A stretch of DNA of 44,535 nucleotides from positions 1 to 44,535 of the forward strand of contig NZ_JACUUE010000002.1 of assembly GCF_014859475.1 (NCBI RefSeq), read 5' to 3'. Of this stretch, positions 27,001 through 34,798 are shown piece by piece. Made by a program: the position numbers and the translations under genes. The DNA is from Rhodoferax sp. GTDB taxonomy: Bacteria; Pseudomonadota; Gammaproteobacteria; Burkholderiales; Burkholderiaceae_C. The stretch's first letter is position 1. Every line of letters begins with the position of its first letter. The notes beneath the pieces are model-generated. The model had not been told where the DNA came from, ran no database searches, and saw only the letters and a list, made by a program, of their open reading frames with translations.

Positions 27001-27693
27001 CGCCAATTGCGACTTGAGCGCGGCCATGAAGCGGGCATGCACGCCCGCGCGTGAGGCCTCGGCCAGCTCGGGCCCGACATCGGCACGCAGGTCGCGCCAC
27101 AGCTGGGCTTGCCAGGCGTGGGCATCGGCCAGCACGCCGGGTTGGCCGTTGTGGTCGCGCAGCACGTCGCGGCCAATCTGGCCAGCCGCCCAGTCCGCCA
27201 GCCAGTCGGCGCGGTAGCTTTGGTAAGCGTCAAACACATCCGCCACCTGCAGCGCCAATTGGTACAGCTTGCGGCCGTCGGCATCAGCCGCCAGATAGCG
27301 CTGCAGCGGTTCATAAACCGGGTTGGCCGCGGCCAGTGCAGGCAACAGGCGCACCAGGCGCCACAGCAGATGGCTTTTGTCAAATGGCATGTGCGCCGGC
27401 ACGGCATTTGCGCCCAGCACGCTGCGATAGACCTGCCACAGGTAGCCGCTGGGTAATTCCAGCCGGGTGGCGGCGCAAATGCCTAGAGCGCTGTCGTCGG
27501 CCAGCGCCATTTCCAGCCAGTGCTTCATGCCGTTGCTTTGCACCAGAATCACCTCCGGGGTCAGTGGTGGCAGCGGATGGTCGCGCAGAAATTCGCAGAG
27601 CAGGCTGCGCAGGTCTTCCAGACGATTGCCATGCAAGACCATGAAGCCTGGCTGGAAGGATGGGGCGGTGGTAGCGGATTCAGCTTGGATCAT
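24040..27693 (-). CDS. recC: Exodeoxyribonuclease V subunit RecC, with in-frame repeat insertion
   Basis: Chi-recognition subunit of RecBCD, 1217 residues against 1122 in E. coli. The N terminus (FMVLHGNRLEDLRSLLCEFL) and the middle (PFQVICLLGMNDGDYPRQ, then EDDRYLFLEALLSARQKLYI) are typical. Residues about 826-896 are encoded by a palindromic repeat element (25007-25217) read without a stop; that segment (EVTQSMTPDNMDRHASPSMN and on) has no RecC character, and family sequence resumes at ADLRQLLRQPVEVFFKSRLR. The insertion falls in a linker before this conserved block, so the protein may still work. The ATG overlaps the stop of the upstream regulator by 4 bases. Confidence 0.93.
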   Translation of the reverse strand: MIQAESATTAPSFQPGFMVLHGNRLEDLRSLLCEFLRDHPLPPLTPEVILVQSNGMKHWLEMALADDSALGICAATRLELPSGYLWQVYRSVLGANAVPAHMPFDKSHLLWRLVRLLPALAAANPVYEPLQRYLAADADGRKLYQLALQVADVFDAYQSYRADWLADWAAGQIGRDVLRDHNGQPGVLADAHAWQAQLWRDLRADVGPELAEASRAGVHARFMAALKSQLALCQSSGQRPAGLPPRLVVFGISSLPMQTVEALAQLGQFCQVLMLVQNPCQYYWGDIVAGHDLLRAQLRHRQTARPMASSSHPLLASWGKQGRDYLHLLDDFDNVAQYRQRMQRVDMFVDPAADLEAPTLLNQLQSGILNLEPAHGALDAKRDVRPDDDSIHLVTCHSAQREVEVLHDWLLALFDTEPALMPRDVMVMVPDMAAFAPHIQAVFGRFAAGQVRHIPYSVADTTPRQSPLVQALQQLLSLPTSRLSLADWLGLFEVAALRQRFGLSEADVAQLHEWLAQAGVRWGLDARHRLAWGVPPGVPGLDQNTWAFGLRRLLLGYAVGAGAPWGTTLPQAALNGLDAGVISALLDWVDAVNQTLQELSGSHTPAQWVPILTGIVERFFSAADDLDGRLIQRCLAPLEVWLQACEAARLDTPLPLDVVREHWLSQIEEPSLQQRFFGGGVQFGTLMPMRSIPFQVICLLGMNDGDYPRQQAARDFDLMAQSWRAGDRSRREDDRYLFLEALLSARQKLYISWQGHRATDNSEQPPSVLVAQLLDYLQAGWQGAPKPQQHPLQAFSEAYFLQDSPFESYASDWARVHEQAVVAKATVFANEVTQSMTPDNMDRHASPSMNSPVIANAVKQSMSPEVMDRHASLAMTKSLFKVRVRYRAGYGGLAMTVHGSHAVPDHLTLADLRQLLRQPVEVFFKSRLRVRLDTVDELEQSEEPFTLNGLEQYQAGQTLLDAAELPQALERMRLSGQLPMAAFGQRLATELQTKAQVVLERQSEWTLRYPEPLPVQSINLQLGGISLSGTLEGLASGRTGWLQLSQRVGAVLQGEKEARTARAHVVVGLWLQHLAACASAMPLTSVQLGLDGQVVFAPLPQADALRMLQGLVTAYLAAWERPLPVACKSAWAYLQAQAQAARLAETEPDKAPKDPHEAAQAVFEGAHHGGERDESAYLARAFENYEDIEAELPDWAEQLYGDLARHLQLTQSEGASA
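25007..25217 (-). repeat. Composite palindromic repeat element inside recC (copy 1)
   Basis: About 211 bases made of a 60-base flank (from GTCATCGCGAGCC) and two palindromic units, 25066-25138 and 25153-25217. Each unit has the form GCGAAGCGTGGCGATCCATG, short spacer, CATGGATTG, then TTCGTTCGCAA or similar, and can fold into a long hairpin. An inverted copy with the same three-part structure is at 33405-33616. Here it is read in frame with recC and contains no stop in that frame. No transposase lies beside it. It resembles REP-type or Rickettsia-palindromic-element-like dispersed DNA. Confidence 0.85.
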
Positions 27694-29168
27694 TTTGTGG
27701 TGCTGCTGCAGGACAGGGCGCTGGTGATGGTTTGGGCCAGCAGCGGGCCGAAGTGTTCAATTTCTGCCAGTGGCGCGTAGCCGTAACCAATGATCAAGCC
27801 GCGCAACCGGGTTTGCTCAATGCAATAGCTCGACAGCGGGCGCACCGTCAGACCGAGTTTGGCAATGCGCCGCGCCAGTGCCTTGTCGTCCAGCGTATCA
27901 GGCAAGCGCAGGCACAGGTGCAAGCCCTGCTCGGCGCCGGTGATGCGGGCCAGCGGCCCCAGGCAGGGTTGCAGCGCGGCCAGCAAGCTGGCGCGGCGCT
28001 GGGCGTAGCTTTGCCGGGCGCGGCGCAGCGCGCTGGCAAAGTGCCCCATCTCGATGAACTCGGCCAGTGCAGCTTGCAGCGGCATCTGGCCGGGGCGGTT
28101 CAGGTCGTAGTGGGCGCGCTTGAAGGGCGCGGCCAGCCCTTTGGGAACCACCATGTAGCCAAGCTTGAGCCCCGGGTAAAGCACTTTGGAAAACGAGCCC
28201 AGGTAGATCACGCGCTGGTCGGTGTCAAGCCCGGCCAGCGAGGCAATGGGCGGGCCGCTGAAGCGAAATTCGCTGTCGTAATCGTCTTCCAGAATCCAGG
28301 CCTGGTGCTGGCGCGCCAGCGTGAGCAGTTGCTGTCGCCGGGCTAGCGTCATCACGGCACCAGTGGGGTATTGGTGCGACGGCGTCACGTAGATCAGCTT
28401 CGGCGGCGTGGTGTCATCGGCGGGCTCGGGCGCAATGCCGTGCTCATCCACCGGCACCGCGTGCAGGCTCAATCCGGTTGCCATGAAGGCCTTGACCGCG
28501 CCCCAGTAGGCCGGGTCTTCGAGCCAGACGGCATCATTGTGGTTGGCCAGCAACTGCGCGCACAGTACCAGCGACTCCTGCGTGCCGCTGGTGATAATGA
28601 CCTGCTCCAATTCAAGCGGCACGCTGCGAATCACCCGCAGGTAGTCGGCCACGGCACGGCGCAGCGGCGCATAGCCGCCCGAACTGCTGTAGTCGAGCAT
28701 CTCGGGGTAGGTCATGCGCCAGTGCTTGTTTTGCAGGCGTTGCCATAAGCCCACCGGGAACGCGCTGAAGTCGGCAATGCCCGGCGTGAACGGCTGAATC
28801 TCGAGGTCGGTGGCGCAGAACGTGCTGCTTAAACGCATGCCGCGTGCCGACAGGCTGGTGTGTCGGGCGGGGGCGCTACGCTGCGGCTGCGCTGGCATGC
28901 GGGGCACGTTGTCACTGACAAAGGTGCCGCTGCCAATACGACTGACCAGGTAACCCTCCACCGTAAGCTGGTTGATGGCGGCAACCACGGTGTTGCGCGA
29001 CAACTGCAGGTCTTGCGTCAGGTCGCGGCTCGACGGCAGGCGCTCGCCGGCGGCGATCTTGCCGTCCAGAATGGCCCGCCGCAACGCCTCGTACAGCTGG
29101 CGGTGCAGTGGCAGCTTGGTGGGCTGATTGGGGCGGCCGATTTCGGTCAGTAACAGTTCCGAAAGCAT
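27690..29168 (-). CDS. MocR/PdxR-type regulator (GntR HTH plus aminotransferase domain)
   Basis: Transcription factor of 492 residues. Residues ~15-85 are a GntR winged helix-turn-helix (LHRQLYEALRRAILDGKIAA, ERLPSSRDLTQDLQLSRNTV). Residues ~115-485 are a class I aminotransferase-like domain with the PLP lysine in YLGSFSKVLYPGLKLGY and the cofactor-binding TPSHQYPTG and EDDYDSEFRF. It binds PLP or a PLP-amine adduct as signal. It is divergent from the polyamine cluster beginning at 29292, so control of that cluster, with a polyamine or GABA-like amine as effector, is the natural inference. Its stop overlaps the recC start by 4 bases, tying it to the rec genes in transcription. Confidence 0.9.
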   Translation of the reverse strand: MLSELLLTEIGRPNQPTKLPLHRQLYEALRRAILDGKIAAGERLPSSRDLTQDLQLSRNTVVAAINQLTVEGYLVSRIGSGTFVSDNVPRMPAQPQRSAPARHTSLSARGMRLSSTFCATDLEIQPFTPGIADFSAFPVGLWQRLQNKHWRMTYPEMLDYSSSGGYAPLRRAVADYLRVIRSVPLELEQVIITSGTQESLVLCAQLLANHNDAVWLEDPAYWGAVKAFMATGLSLHAVPVDEHGIAPEPADDTTPPKLIYVTPSHQYPTGAVMTLARRQQLLTLARQHQAWILEDDYDSEFRFSGPPIASLAGLDTDQRVIYLGSFSKVLYPGLKLGYMVVPKGLAAPFKRAHYDLNRPGQMPLQAALAEFIEMGHFASALRRARQSYAQRRASLLAALQPCLGPLARITGAEQGLHLCLRLPDTLDDKALARRIAKLGLTVRPLSSYCIEQTRLRGLIIGYGYAPLAEIEHFGPLLAQTITSALSCSSTTK

Positions 29169-29181
29169 GACGTTGAGAAAG

Positions 29182-29195
29182 TGGCACCAGTGCCA
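29182..29195. promoter_or_regulatory. Palindrome TGGCAC-CA-GTGCCA near the regulator start
   Basis: A perfect 6-base inverted repeat with a 2-base centre, 14 bases upstream of the MocR-type gene's start codon. Its place suits an autoregulatory operator. It does not fit a sigma-54 promoter, because the GG-to-GC spacing is wrong. Confidence 0.4.
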
Positions 29196-29212
29196 AGGTT
29201 TAAATGGCCCTG

Positions 29213-29239
29213 ATTGTGAACCAATTTATGGCTCACAAT
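29213..29239. promoter_or_regulatory. 27-bp near-perfect palindrome, probable operator of the polyamine cluster
   Basis: Arms ATTGTGAACCA (29213-29223) and TGGCTCACAAT (29229-29239) match as inverted repeats at 10 of 11 positions around the 5-base centre ATTTA. It lies midway between the divergent MocR-type regulator and the glutamine-synthetase-like gene, 52 bases before the latter's start, the expected place for the regulator's binding site. Confidence 0.6.
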
Positions 29240-29291
29240 GATTTTCAGAACAACGCGCAAAATAGGTGATCAGCATCACCCTGGAGCAAAC

Positions 29292-30659
29292 ATGAATGCC
29301 AACAAGTCAATGAATTTCAATGATCTCGAGCAGTGGCTCAATGAGCGCCGCGTCACTGAGGTGGAGTGCCTGGTGCCCGACCTGACCGGTGTCGCACGCG
29401 GCAAGATTTTGCCGCGCGTCAAATTTACCGAAGACCGCGGCATGCGCCTGCCGCAGTCGGTGGTGGCCCTGGGGGTCACAGGCGAATTCCCCGTGAGCGG
29501 CCCTTATTACGACGTGATCGACCCCACCGACAAAGACATGCAGCTGCGCCCGGACCCTTCTACCGTGCGCATCGTGCCGTGGGCTACTGACCCTACCGCC
29601 CAGGTGATTCATGACTGTTTTGACCACCAGGGCAACCTGGTGCCGTTCGCGCCGCGCAGCGTGTTGCGCCGGGTCTGCGACCTGTTTGCCGCCGAGGGCC
29701 TCAAACCCATCGTGGCCCCCGAGCTGGAGTTTTACCTGACCGCGCGTAACACCGACCCCAACACGCTGCTGCGCCCGCCAATCGGCCGCAGCGGCCGCAG
29801 CGAGACCTCGCGCCAGGCCTACAGCATCGATGCCGTCAACGAGTTCGACCCGCTGTTCGAGGAAATCTACGACTTTTCAGACAAGATGGAACTCAACGTC
29901 GATACCTTGATTCACGAAATCGGCGCTGGCCAGATGGAAATCAACTTTTTTCATGCCGAGCCGCTGGGCCTGGCCGACGAGGTCTTTCTATTCAAACGCA
30001 CGGTGCGCGAGTCGGCCCTGCGCCACGACATGTACGCCACCTTCATGGCCAAACCGATTGCCGGCGAGCCCGGCAGCGCCATGCACGTGCACCAGAGCAT
30101 TCTGGACGTGAGCACCGGCAAGAACATTTTCAGCAACCCGGACGGCACGCCTTCCGAGGCGTTCATGCATTACATCGGCGGCCTGCAGCGTTACATTCCG
30201 GCAGCGATGGTGCTGGTGGCACCGTATGTGAACAGCTACCGGCGCCTGTCGCGCAACACCGCCGCGCCGATCAACATCGAGTGGGGCTACGACAACCGCA
30301 CCGTGGGCATTCGCTCGCCGATTTCATCGCCCGAGGCGCGCCGGGTGGAAAACCGCGTGATTGGTGCCGACGCCAACCCCTATGTGGCGCTGGCCATGAC
30401 CATGGCCTGTGGCTACCTGGGGCTCAAGAACAAGATCAAGCCCAAGGCCGAGATGAAGGGCGACGCCTACCTGTCGCCGTACTCGCTGCCGCGCAGCTTG
30501 GGCGAGGCGCTCGACTGGCTGCGCCGCGAGTCTGACCTGCACGAGGTGCTGGGCAAGGAATTCATCACCGTGTATTCGGAAATCAAGGAGCTTGAGTTTG
30601 ACGAATTCATGAAAGTGATTTCGCCGTGGGAGCGCGAGCACCTGCTGCTGCACGTTTGA
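29292..30659 (+). CDS. puuA: Glutamine synthetase family protein, probable gamma-glutamylpolyamine synthetase
   Basis: ATP-dependent ligase of 455 residues, predicted to join glutamate to putrescine or a related amine, opening the gamma-glutamylated polyamine route. Glutamine synthetase landmarks are seen: acidic metal ligands in APELEFYL, EIGAGQMEINF, the GSAMHVHQSI loop, and NRTVGIRSP near the active site. The N terminus (LEQWLNERRVTEVECLVPDL) is the one seen in PuuA-like proteins, not in housekeeping GlnA. ATG 29292 has GGAG six bases upstream. The neighbours (aminotransferase, Pot transporter, aldehyde dehydrogenase) support a polyamine substrate; the exact amine is unknown. Confidence 0.85.
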   Translation: MNANKSMNFNDLEQWLNERRVTEVECLVPDLTGVARGKILPRVKFTEDRGMRLPQSVVALGVTGEFPVSGPYYDVIDPTDKDMQLRPDPSTVRIVPWATDPTAQVIHDCFDHQGNLVPFAPRSVLRRVCDLFAAEGLKPIVAPELEFYLTARNTDPNTLLRPPIGRSGRSETSRQAYSIDAVNEFDPLFEEIYDFSDKMELNVDTLIHEIGAGQMEINFFHAEPLGLADEVFLFKRTVRESALRHDMYATFMAKPIAGEPGSAMHVHQSILDVSTGKNIFSNPDGTPSEAFMHYIGGLQRYIPAAMVLVAPYVNSYRRLSRNTAAPINIEWGYDNRTVGIRSPISSPEARRVENRVIGADANPYVALAMTMACGYLGLKNKIKPKAEMKGDAYLSPYSLPRSLGEALDWLRRESDLHEVLGKEFITVYSEIKELEFDEFMKVISPWEREHLLLHV

Positions 30660-30714
30660 TTTGCCATTGGGCGTTGATTGACCTCTTTTTTTGACTGACG
30701 CAAGGAGCGCCACC

Positions 30715-32124
30715 ATGAACGCATTTACCGCTTCCCAAACCCTGTCCACGCCTGAAATCCAGGCGCTCGACAGCGCCCATTTCATTCACCCGTTCACCGA
30801 CCACGGCGACCTGGCCACCCGTGGCGCGCGCGTGATTGTCAAATCAGAGGGCATCTACATCTGGGATTCCGAGGGCAAAAAACTGCTCGACGCGATGAGC
30901 GGCCTTTGGTGTGTCAATGTCGGTTACGGCCGCCAGGCGCTGGCGCAAGCCGCCTATGACCAGATGCTGACACTGCCGTTCTACAACAGCTTTTTCCAGA
31001 CCACCAACGTGCCGGCGGTCAAGCTGGCCACGCGTCTGGCGGCGCTGGCGCCCAAGGTGGGCGACCGCACTTTTGAGCATGTGTTTTATTCGAGCAGTGG
31101 CTCCGAGAGCAACGACTCCAACGTGCGCATGGTGCGCCGCTACTGGGACCTGCTGGGGCAGCCGCAGCGCAAGGTGATCATCAGCCGCAAAAACGCCTAC
31201 CACGGCAGCACCATGGCCGGTGCCTCGCTGGGCGGCATGAGCAGCATGCATGCGCAGGGTGACCTGCCGATCCCCAATATCACGCACATCGAGCAGCCGT
31301 ACTTTTTTGAAAACGGCCTGCCGGGCGAAAGCGCTGACGACTTCGGTGTGCGCGCCGCCGGTTGGCTGGAAGAGAAGATTCTGGCACTGGGCGCCGACAA
31401 GGTGGCCGCCTTCATTGCCGAACCCATCCAGGGCGCCGGCGGTGTCATCATCCCGCCGCCCACTTACTGGCCCGAGATTCAGCGCATTGTTGACAAATAC
31501 GGCATCCTGCTGATCAGCGACGAGGTGATTTGCGCCTTTGGCCGCCTTGGCCACTGGTTTGCCTACGAAAAATTTGGTTACAAGCCCGACCTGGTGACCT
31601 TTGCCAAGGCCGTCACCAGCGGCTACATACCGCTGGGCGGCGTCATGGTGGGCAACCGCGTGGCCCAGGTACTGATCGAAAAAGGTGGTGAATTCAACCA
31701 TGGCTACACCTACAGCGGCCATCCGGTGGCCTGTGCCGTGGCGCTGGCCAATCTTGATGTCATGGAGGCCGAGCAACTGCCGCAGCGCGTGCGCGACGAC
31801 ATTGGTCCCTACCTGGCTCAATGTTTTGAATCGCTTGCCCGGCATCCGTTGGTGGGACTCGCCGAAACCTGCGGCTTTACTGCGGGCCTGGTGCTGGTCA
31901 AAAACAAGGAAGACAAAACGCGCTTTGCCGAAGAACTGGGCGTGGGCATGATTTGCCGACGCCATTGTTTTGAGAACGGTCTGATCATGCGCGCCGTGGG
32001 CGACCGCATGATCATCGCGCCGCCCTTGACCATGACCCGTGCCGAGATTGACGAAATGATGGTTCTGATTCAACAGGCGCTTGACCTGACGCAGCAGGAA
32101 TTGATCCAAAAAGGCTTGATTTAA
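30715..32124 (+). CDS. spuC: Putrescine/polyamine-pyruvate aminotransferase (class III)
   Basis: PLP enzyme of 469 residues that moves the terminal amino group of putrescine or related amines to pyruvate, giving an aminoaldehyde. Class III features: YSSSGSESNDSNVRMVRRYW for cofactor phosphate binding, AYHGSTMAGASLGGM, the Asp in ISDEVICAFGRLG, and the Schiff-base Lys in TFAKAVTSGYIPLGGVMVG. Similarity is closest by eye to SpuC-type putrescine aminotransferases. AAGGAG (30702-30707) marks the start at 30715. With the ligase upstream, the cluster could run both the direct transamination and the gamma-glutamyl routes. Confidence 0.87.
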   Translation: MNAFTASQTLSTPEIQALDSAHFIHPFTDHGDLATRGARVIVKSEGIYIWDSEGKKLLDAMSGLWCVNVGYGRQALAQAAYDQMLTLPFYNSFFQTTNVPAVKLATRLAALAPKVGDRTFEHVFYSSSGSESNDSNVRMVRRYWDLLGQPQRKVIISRKNAYHGSTMAGASLGGMSSMHAQGDLPIPNITHIEQPYFFENGLPGESADDFGVRAAGWLEEKILALGADKVAAFIAEPIQGAGGVIIPPPTYWPEIQRIVDKYGILLISDEVICAFGRLGHWFAYEKFGYKPDLVTFAKAVTSGYIPLGGVMVGNRVAQVLIEKGGEFNHGYTYSGHPVACAVALANLDVMEAEQLPQRVRDDIGPYLAQCFESLARHPLVGLAETCGFTAGLVLVKNKEDKTRFAEELGVGMICRRHCFENGLIMRAVGDRMIIAPPLTMTRAEIDEMMVLIQQALDLTQQELIQKGLI

Positions 32125-32216
32125 GCGTTTGCTTCAAAAATTTGTCTGGTCTGGTTTTTTGCGCGCCTTAAACTAAGCTTTCTCTCTTACCTCGTTCTCT
32201 TTATTGGAGTCTCGTC

Positions 32217-33380
32217 ATGATGAAAAAATACCTGTGGTCGTTCGCGCTGTCCGCCATCGTGCTGGCTGGTTGTGGCAAAAAAGAGGAGCTGCCTGCGCCT
32301 GTGGCGGCACCGGTGGCGAGTGCCCCGGCCACTGCGCCCGTCAACACCGAAGAAAAGGTGCTCAACATCTACAACTGGGCCGACTACATTCCCGACGGCA
32401 TGATTGCCACGTTTGAAAAAGAAACCGGCATCAAGGTGAATTACGACTCTTTCGAGACCAATGAGGCCCTGCACGCCAAACTGGTGGCTGGCAATTCGGG
32501 TTACGACATCGTGGTGCCGGGCTCGGTCTTTGCCAAGCCGCAAATTGAAGGCGGCTTGCTGCAGGCGCTGGACAAGTCCAAGATTCCCAACTTGAGCAAC
32601 CTTGACACCCCGATGATGGCCACGCTGGCCAAATACACCGACCCCGACAACAAGCATCTGGTGCCCTGGGCCTGGGGTTTCACCACGGTGGGCATCAACA
32701 AGAATAAAGTGGCCAAGGCGCTCGGCGAAACGCCAATGCCCGAAAACGCCTGGGACCTGGTGTTCAAACCCGAATACACGTCCAAGCTCAAGTCTTGCGG
32801 CATTGCCTATCTGGATTCGCCCACCGAGATCATCCCCGTGGCGTTGCACTACATCGGCAAGGACGCTTACTCCAACGATCCGGCAGACTACAAGCTGGCC
32901 ACCGACATGCTGGCCAAGGTGCGCAAGGACGTTCGCATCTTCAGCTCGACCATGATTGACGATATTGCGGGCGGCAAGGCCTGCGTGGCGATTGGCTGGT
33001 CGGGTGACATCAATCTTGCTGCCGATCGCGCCAAAGAGAACCAGTCCAAGGACGAGATCGAGGCCATGTTGCCAAACACCGGCGCGCTGATCTTCTTCGA
33101 TACCATCGCCATCACCAAGGATGCCAGGCACCCCAATAACGCACACGCGTTCATCGACTTTTATCTGCGCCCTGAAAACGCCGCCCTGATGGCCAACGAA
33201 ATGAATTATCCGACCGCCAACAAGGCCGCCATGCATCTCGTCAATCCTGAGATTGCCGCCAATAAGACCATCTTTGTCGAGTCCGACTACTTGGCCAAGA
33301 TGATCCCGCCGAGCAGCTTCAGCAACGAGGCGCGTGAAGCCATGGCCAACGCCTATAACAGCTTCAAAAAAGGCAAGTAA
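32217..33380 (+). CDS. potF: Polyamine-binding protein PotF-like, lipoprotein type
   Basis: Extracytoplasmic solute-binding protein of 387 residues for putrescine or spermidine. The N terminus ends in the lipobox LAGC (Cys19), followed by a Pro/Ala-rich linker at about 24-45, so the protein is probably lipid-anchored, unlike soluble E. coli PotF. The binding domain begins LNIYNWADYIPDGMIATFEK, the polyamine-family hallmark, and contains YDIVVPGS, WAWGFTTVGIN, IGWSGDINLA and LPNTGALIFFDTIAI, which carry the acidic and aromatic ligand residues. ATG 32217 follows TTGGAG. The transporter genes follow after a repeat element. Confidence 0.9.
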   Translation: MMKKYLWSFALSAIVLAGCGKKEELPAPVAAPVASAPATAPVNTEEKVLNIYNWADYIPDGMIATFEKETGIKVNYDSFETNEALHAKLVAGNSGYDIVVPGSVFAKPQIEGGLLQALDKSKIPNLSNLDTPMMATLAKYTDPDNKHLVPWAWGFTTVGINKNKVAKALGETPMPENAWDLVFKPEYTSKLKSCGIAYLDSPTEIIPVALHYIGKDAYSNDPADYKLATDMLAKVRKDVRIFSSTMIDDIAGGKACVAIGWSGDINLAADRAKENQSKDEIEAMLPNTGALIFFDTIAITKDARHPNNAHAFIDFYLRPENAALMANEMNYPTANKAAMHLVNPEIAANKTIFVESDYLAKMIPPSSFSNEAREAMANAYNSFKKGK

Positions 33381-33404
33381 AACCAGGCTTGTTGCGAGCT
33401 GTTG

Positions 33405-33616
33405 CCGTCATTGCGAAAGAAGTGACGCAATCCATGTGCCCGGACAGCCTGGACTGGCGCGCTGCGCTTTCCATGAACAGCCCCGTCATTGCGAACGCAG
33501 TGAAGCAATCCATGACCCCGGAAGTCATGGATCGCCACGCTTCGCTCGCGATGACGAAGTCTCTGTTCAAGGTCCGTGTGCGGCATCGGGCTGGATACGG
33601 CGGGCTCCCAATGACG
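33405..33616 (+). repeat. Composite palindromic repeat element (copy 2), intergenic
   Basis: About 212 bases in inverted orientation to the element inside recC, with the same order of two palindromic units and a 60-base flank ending CGGGCTCCCAATGACG. The better-matching unit includes CATTGCGAACGCAGTGAAGC and GGATCGCCACGCTTCGCTCG. It fills most of the 308-base gap between potF and potG and would form long hairpins in the transcript, which could lower potGHI expression relative to potF or stabilise the potF message. The remainder of the gap (33617-33688) shows nothing recognisable apart from the potG leader. Confidence 0.85.
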
Positions 33617-33688
33617 TTGTCTCACATGGCTTCAGGGTGCTTCGGATGCCCTGCAGAGGTGAATGAGTGCTGAAGCAAAGGGCTGACC

Positions 33689-34789
33689 ATGGCAGATGTG
33701 GGTTCTAAAAAAGACTATCTTGTGACCGAGAAGCTGGTTAAGCGCTTTGATGAGGCGCTGGCCGTGGATGAGGTCAACCTGTCCATCAGCAAGGGTGAAA
33801 TTTTTGCGCTGCTGGGCAGCTCGGGTTGCGGCAAATCCACCTTGCTGCGCATGCTGGCAGGCTTTGAGACACCCAGCTCTGGGCGCATTTTGCTGGGCGG
33901 CCAGGATGTGGCCAATCTGGCACCCTACGAGCGCCCGTTCAACATGATGTTCCAGTCCTACGCGTTGTTCCCGCATCTGGATATTTGGGAGAACATCGCC
34001 TTCGGCCTGAAACGCGAAGGGCTTCCAAAGAGCGACATCAAGCAGCGCGTCGGCGAAATGCTTGATTTGGTGCAACTGGGCGCTTATGCCAAGCGCAAAC
34101 CGCACCAGTTGTCGGGTGGGCAGCAGCAGCGCGTGGCGCTGGCGCGTAGCCTGGCCAAAAACCCCAAGGTGCTGCTGCTTGATGAGCCGCTCGGCGCACT
34201 CGACAAAAAACTGCGCGAGCAAACCCAGTTCGAACTGGTCAACATCATTGAAAAAGTGGGTGTCACCTGTGTCATGGTGACGCACGACCAGGAAGAAGCC
34301 ATGACCATGGCGGGCCGCATTGCGGTCATGAGCAAGGGCAGGGTGTTGCAGGTGGGCTCGCCTGAAGAGGTCTATGAGCACCCGGCCAACCGGTTCGTGG
34401 CCGACTTCATTGGCAACGTCAATCTGTTCGATGGCAAGCTCAGCATCGACCAACCCGACCGTTGCGCGGCGCAGACGGGCATTGGCGAGATTCATGTGGG
34501 TCACGGTGTCAGCGGCGCGTTGCACATGCCGGTGGCCATCGCCGTGCGTCCTGAGAAAATAGAGATCAGCAAGGAGCGGCCAGACGTTGACCACAACTTG
34601 TTTACCGGCAAAGTCAAGGAGATTGCCTACTTTGGTGCGCACAACACCTTCATCGTGGTCGCCTCGGATGGCAGCAAGCTGAAGATCACCGAAGCCAACA
34701 CGTCGCGCCATGAACTCAGCAATATCACCTGGGAAGACGATGTGTTTTTCTGGTGGCATGACAGTGCCGGCATTGTGCTGCGCGATTGA
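33689..34789 (+). CDS. potG: Polyamine ABC transporter ATPase PotG
   Basis: ATP-binding subunit of 366 residues. Walker A is [10 protein letters not shown]-loop [12 protein letters not shown], signature LSGGQQQR, Walker [17 protein letters not shown] and H-loop [13 protein letters not shown]-terminal TOBE-type domain (about residues 240-360) includes [10 protein letters not shown]. It energises PotH-PotI. It starts 72 bases after the repeat element and 308 after potF, and is followed within 9 bases by potH. Confidence 0.93.
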   Translation: MADVGSKKDYLVTEKLVKRFDEALAVDEVNLSISKGEIFALLGSSGCGKSTLLRMLAGFETPSSGRILLGGQDVANLAPYERPFNMMFQSYALFPHLDIWENIAFGLKREGLPKSDIKQRVGEMLDLVQLGAYAKRKPHQLSGGQQQRVALARSLAKNPKVLLLDEPLGALDKKLREQTQFELVNIIEKVGVTCVMVTHDQEEAMTMAGRIAVMSKGRVLQVGSPEEVYEHPANRFVADFIGNVNLFDGKLSIDQPDRCAAQTGIGEIHVGHGVSGALHMPVAIAVRPEKIEISKERPDVDHNLFTGKVKEIAYFGAHNTFIVVASDGSKLKITEANTSRHELSNITWEDDVFFWWHDSAGIVLRD

Positions 34790-34798
34790 GGAGCAGCC

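Noticed and set aside
29182..29197. Sigma-54 promoter (TGGCAC...)
   Set aside because: The GG and GC elements are not 10 bases apart as required; the site is better explained as a palindrome.
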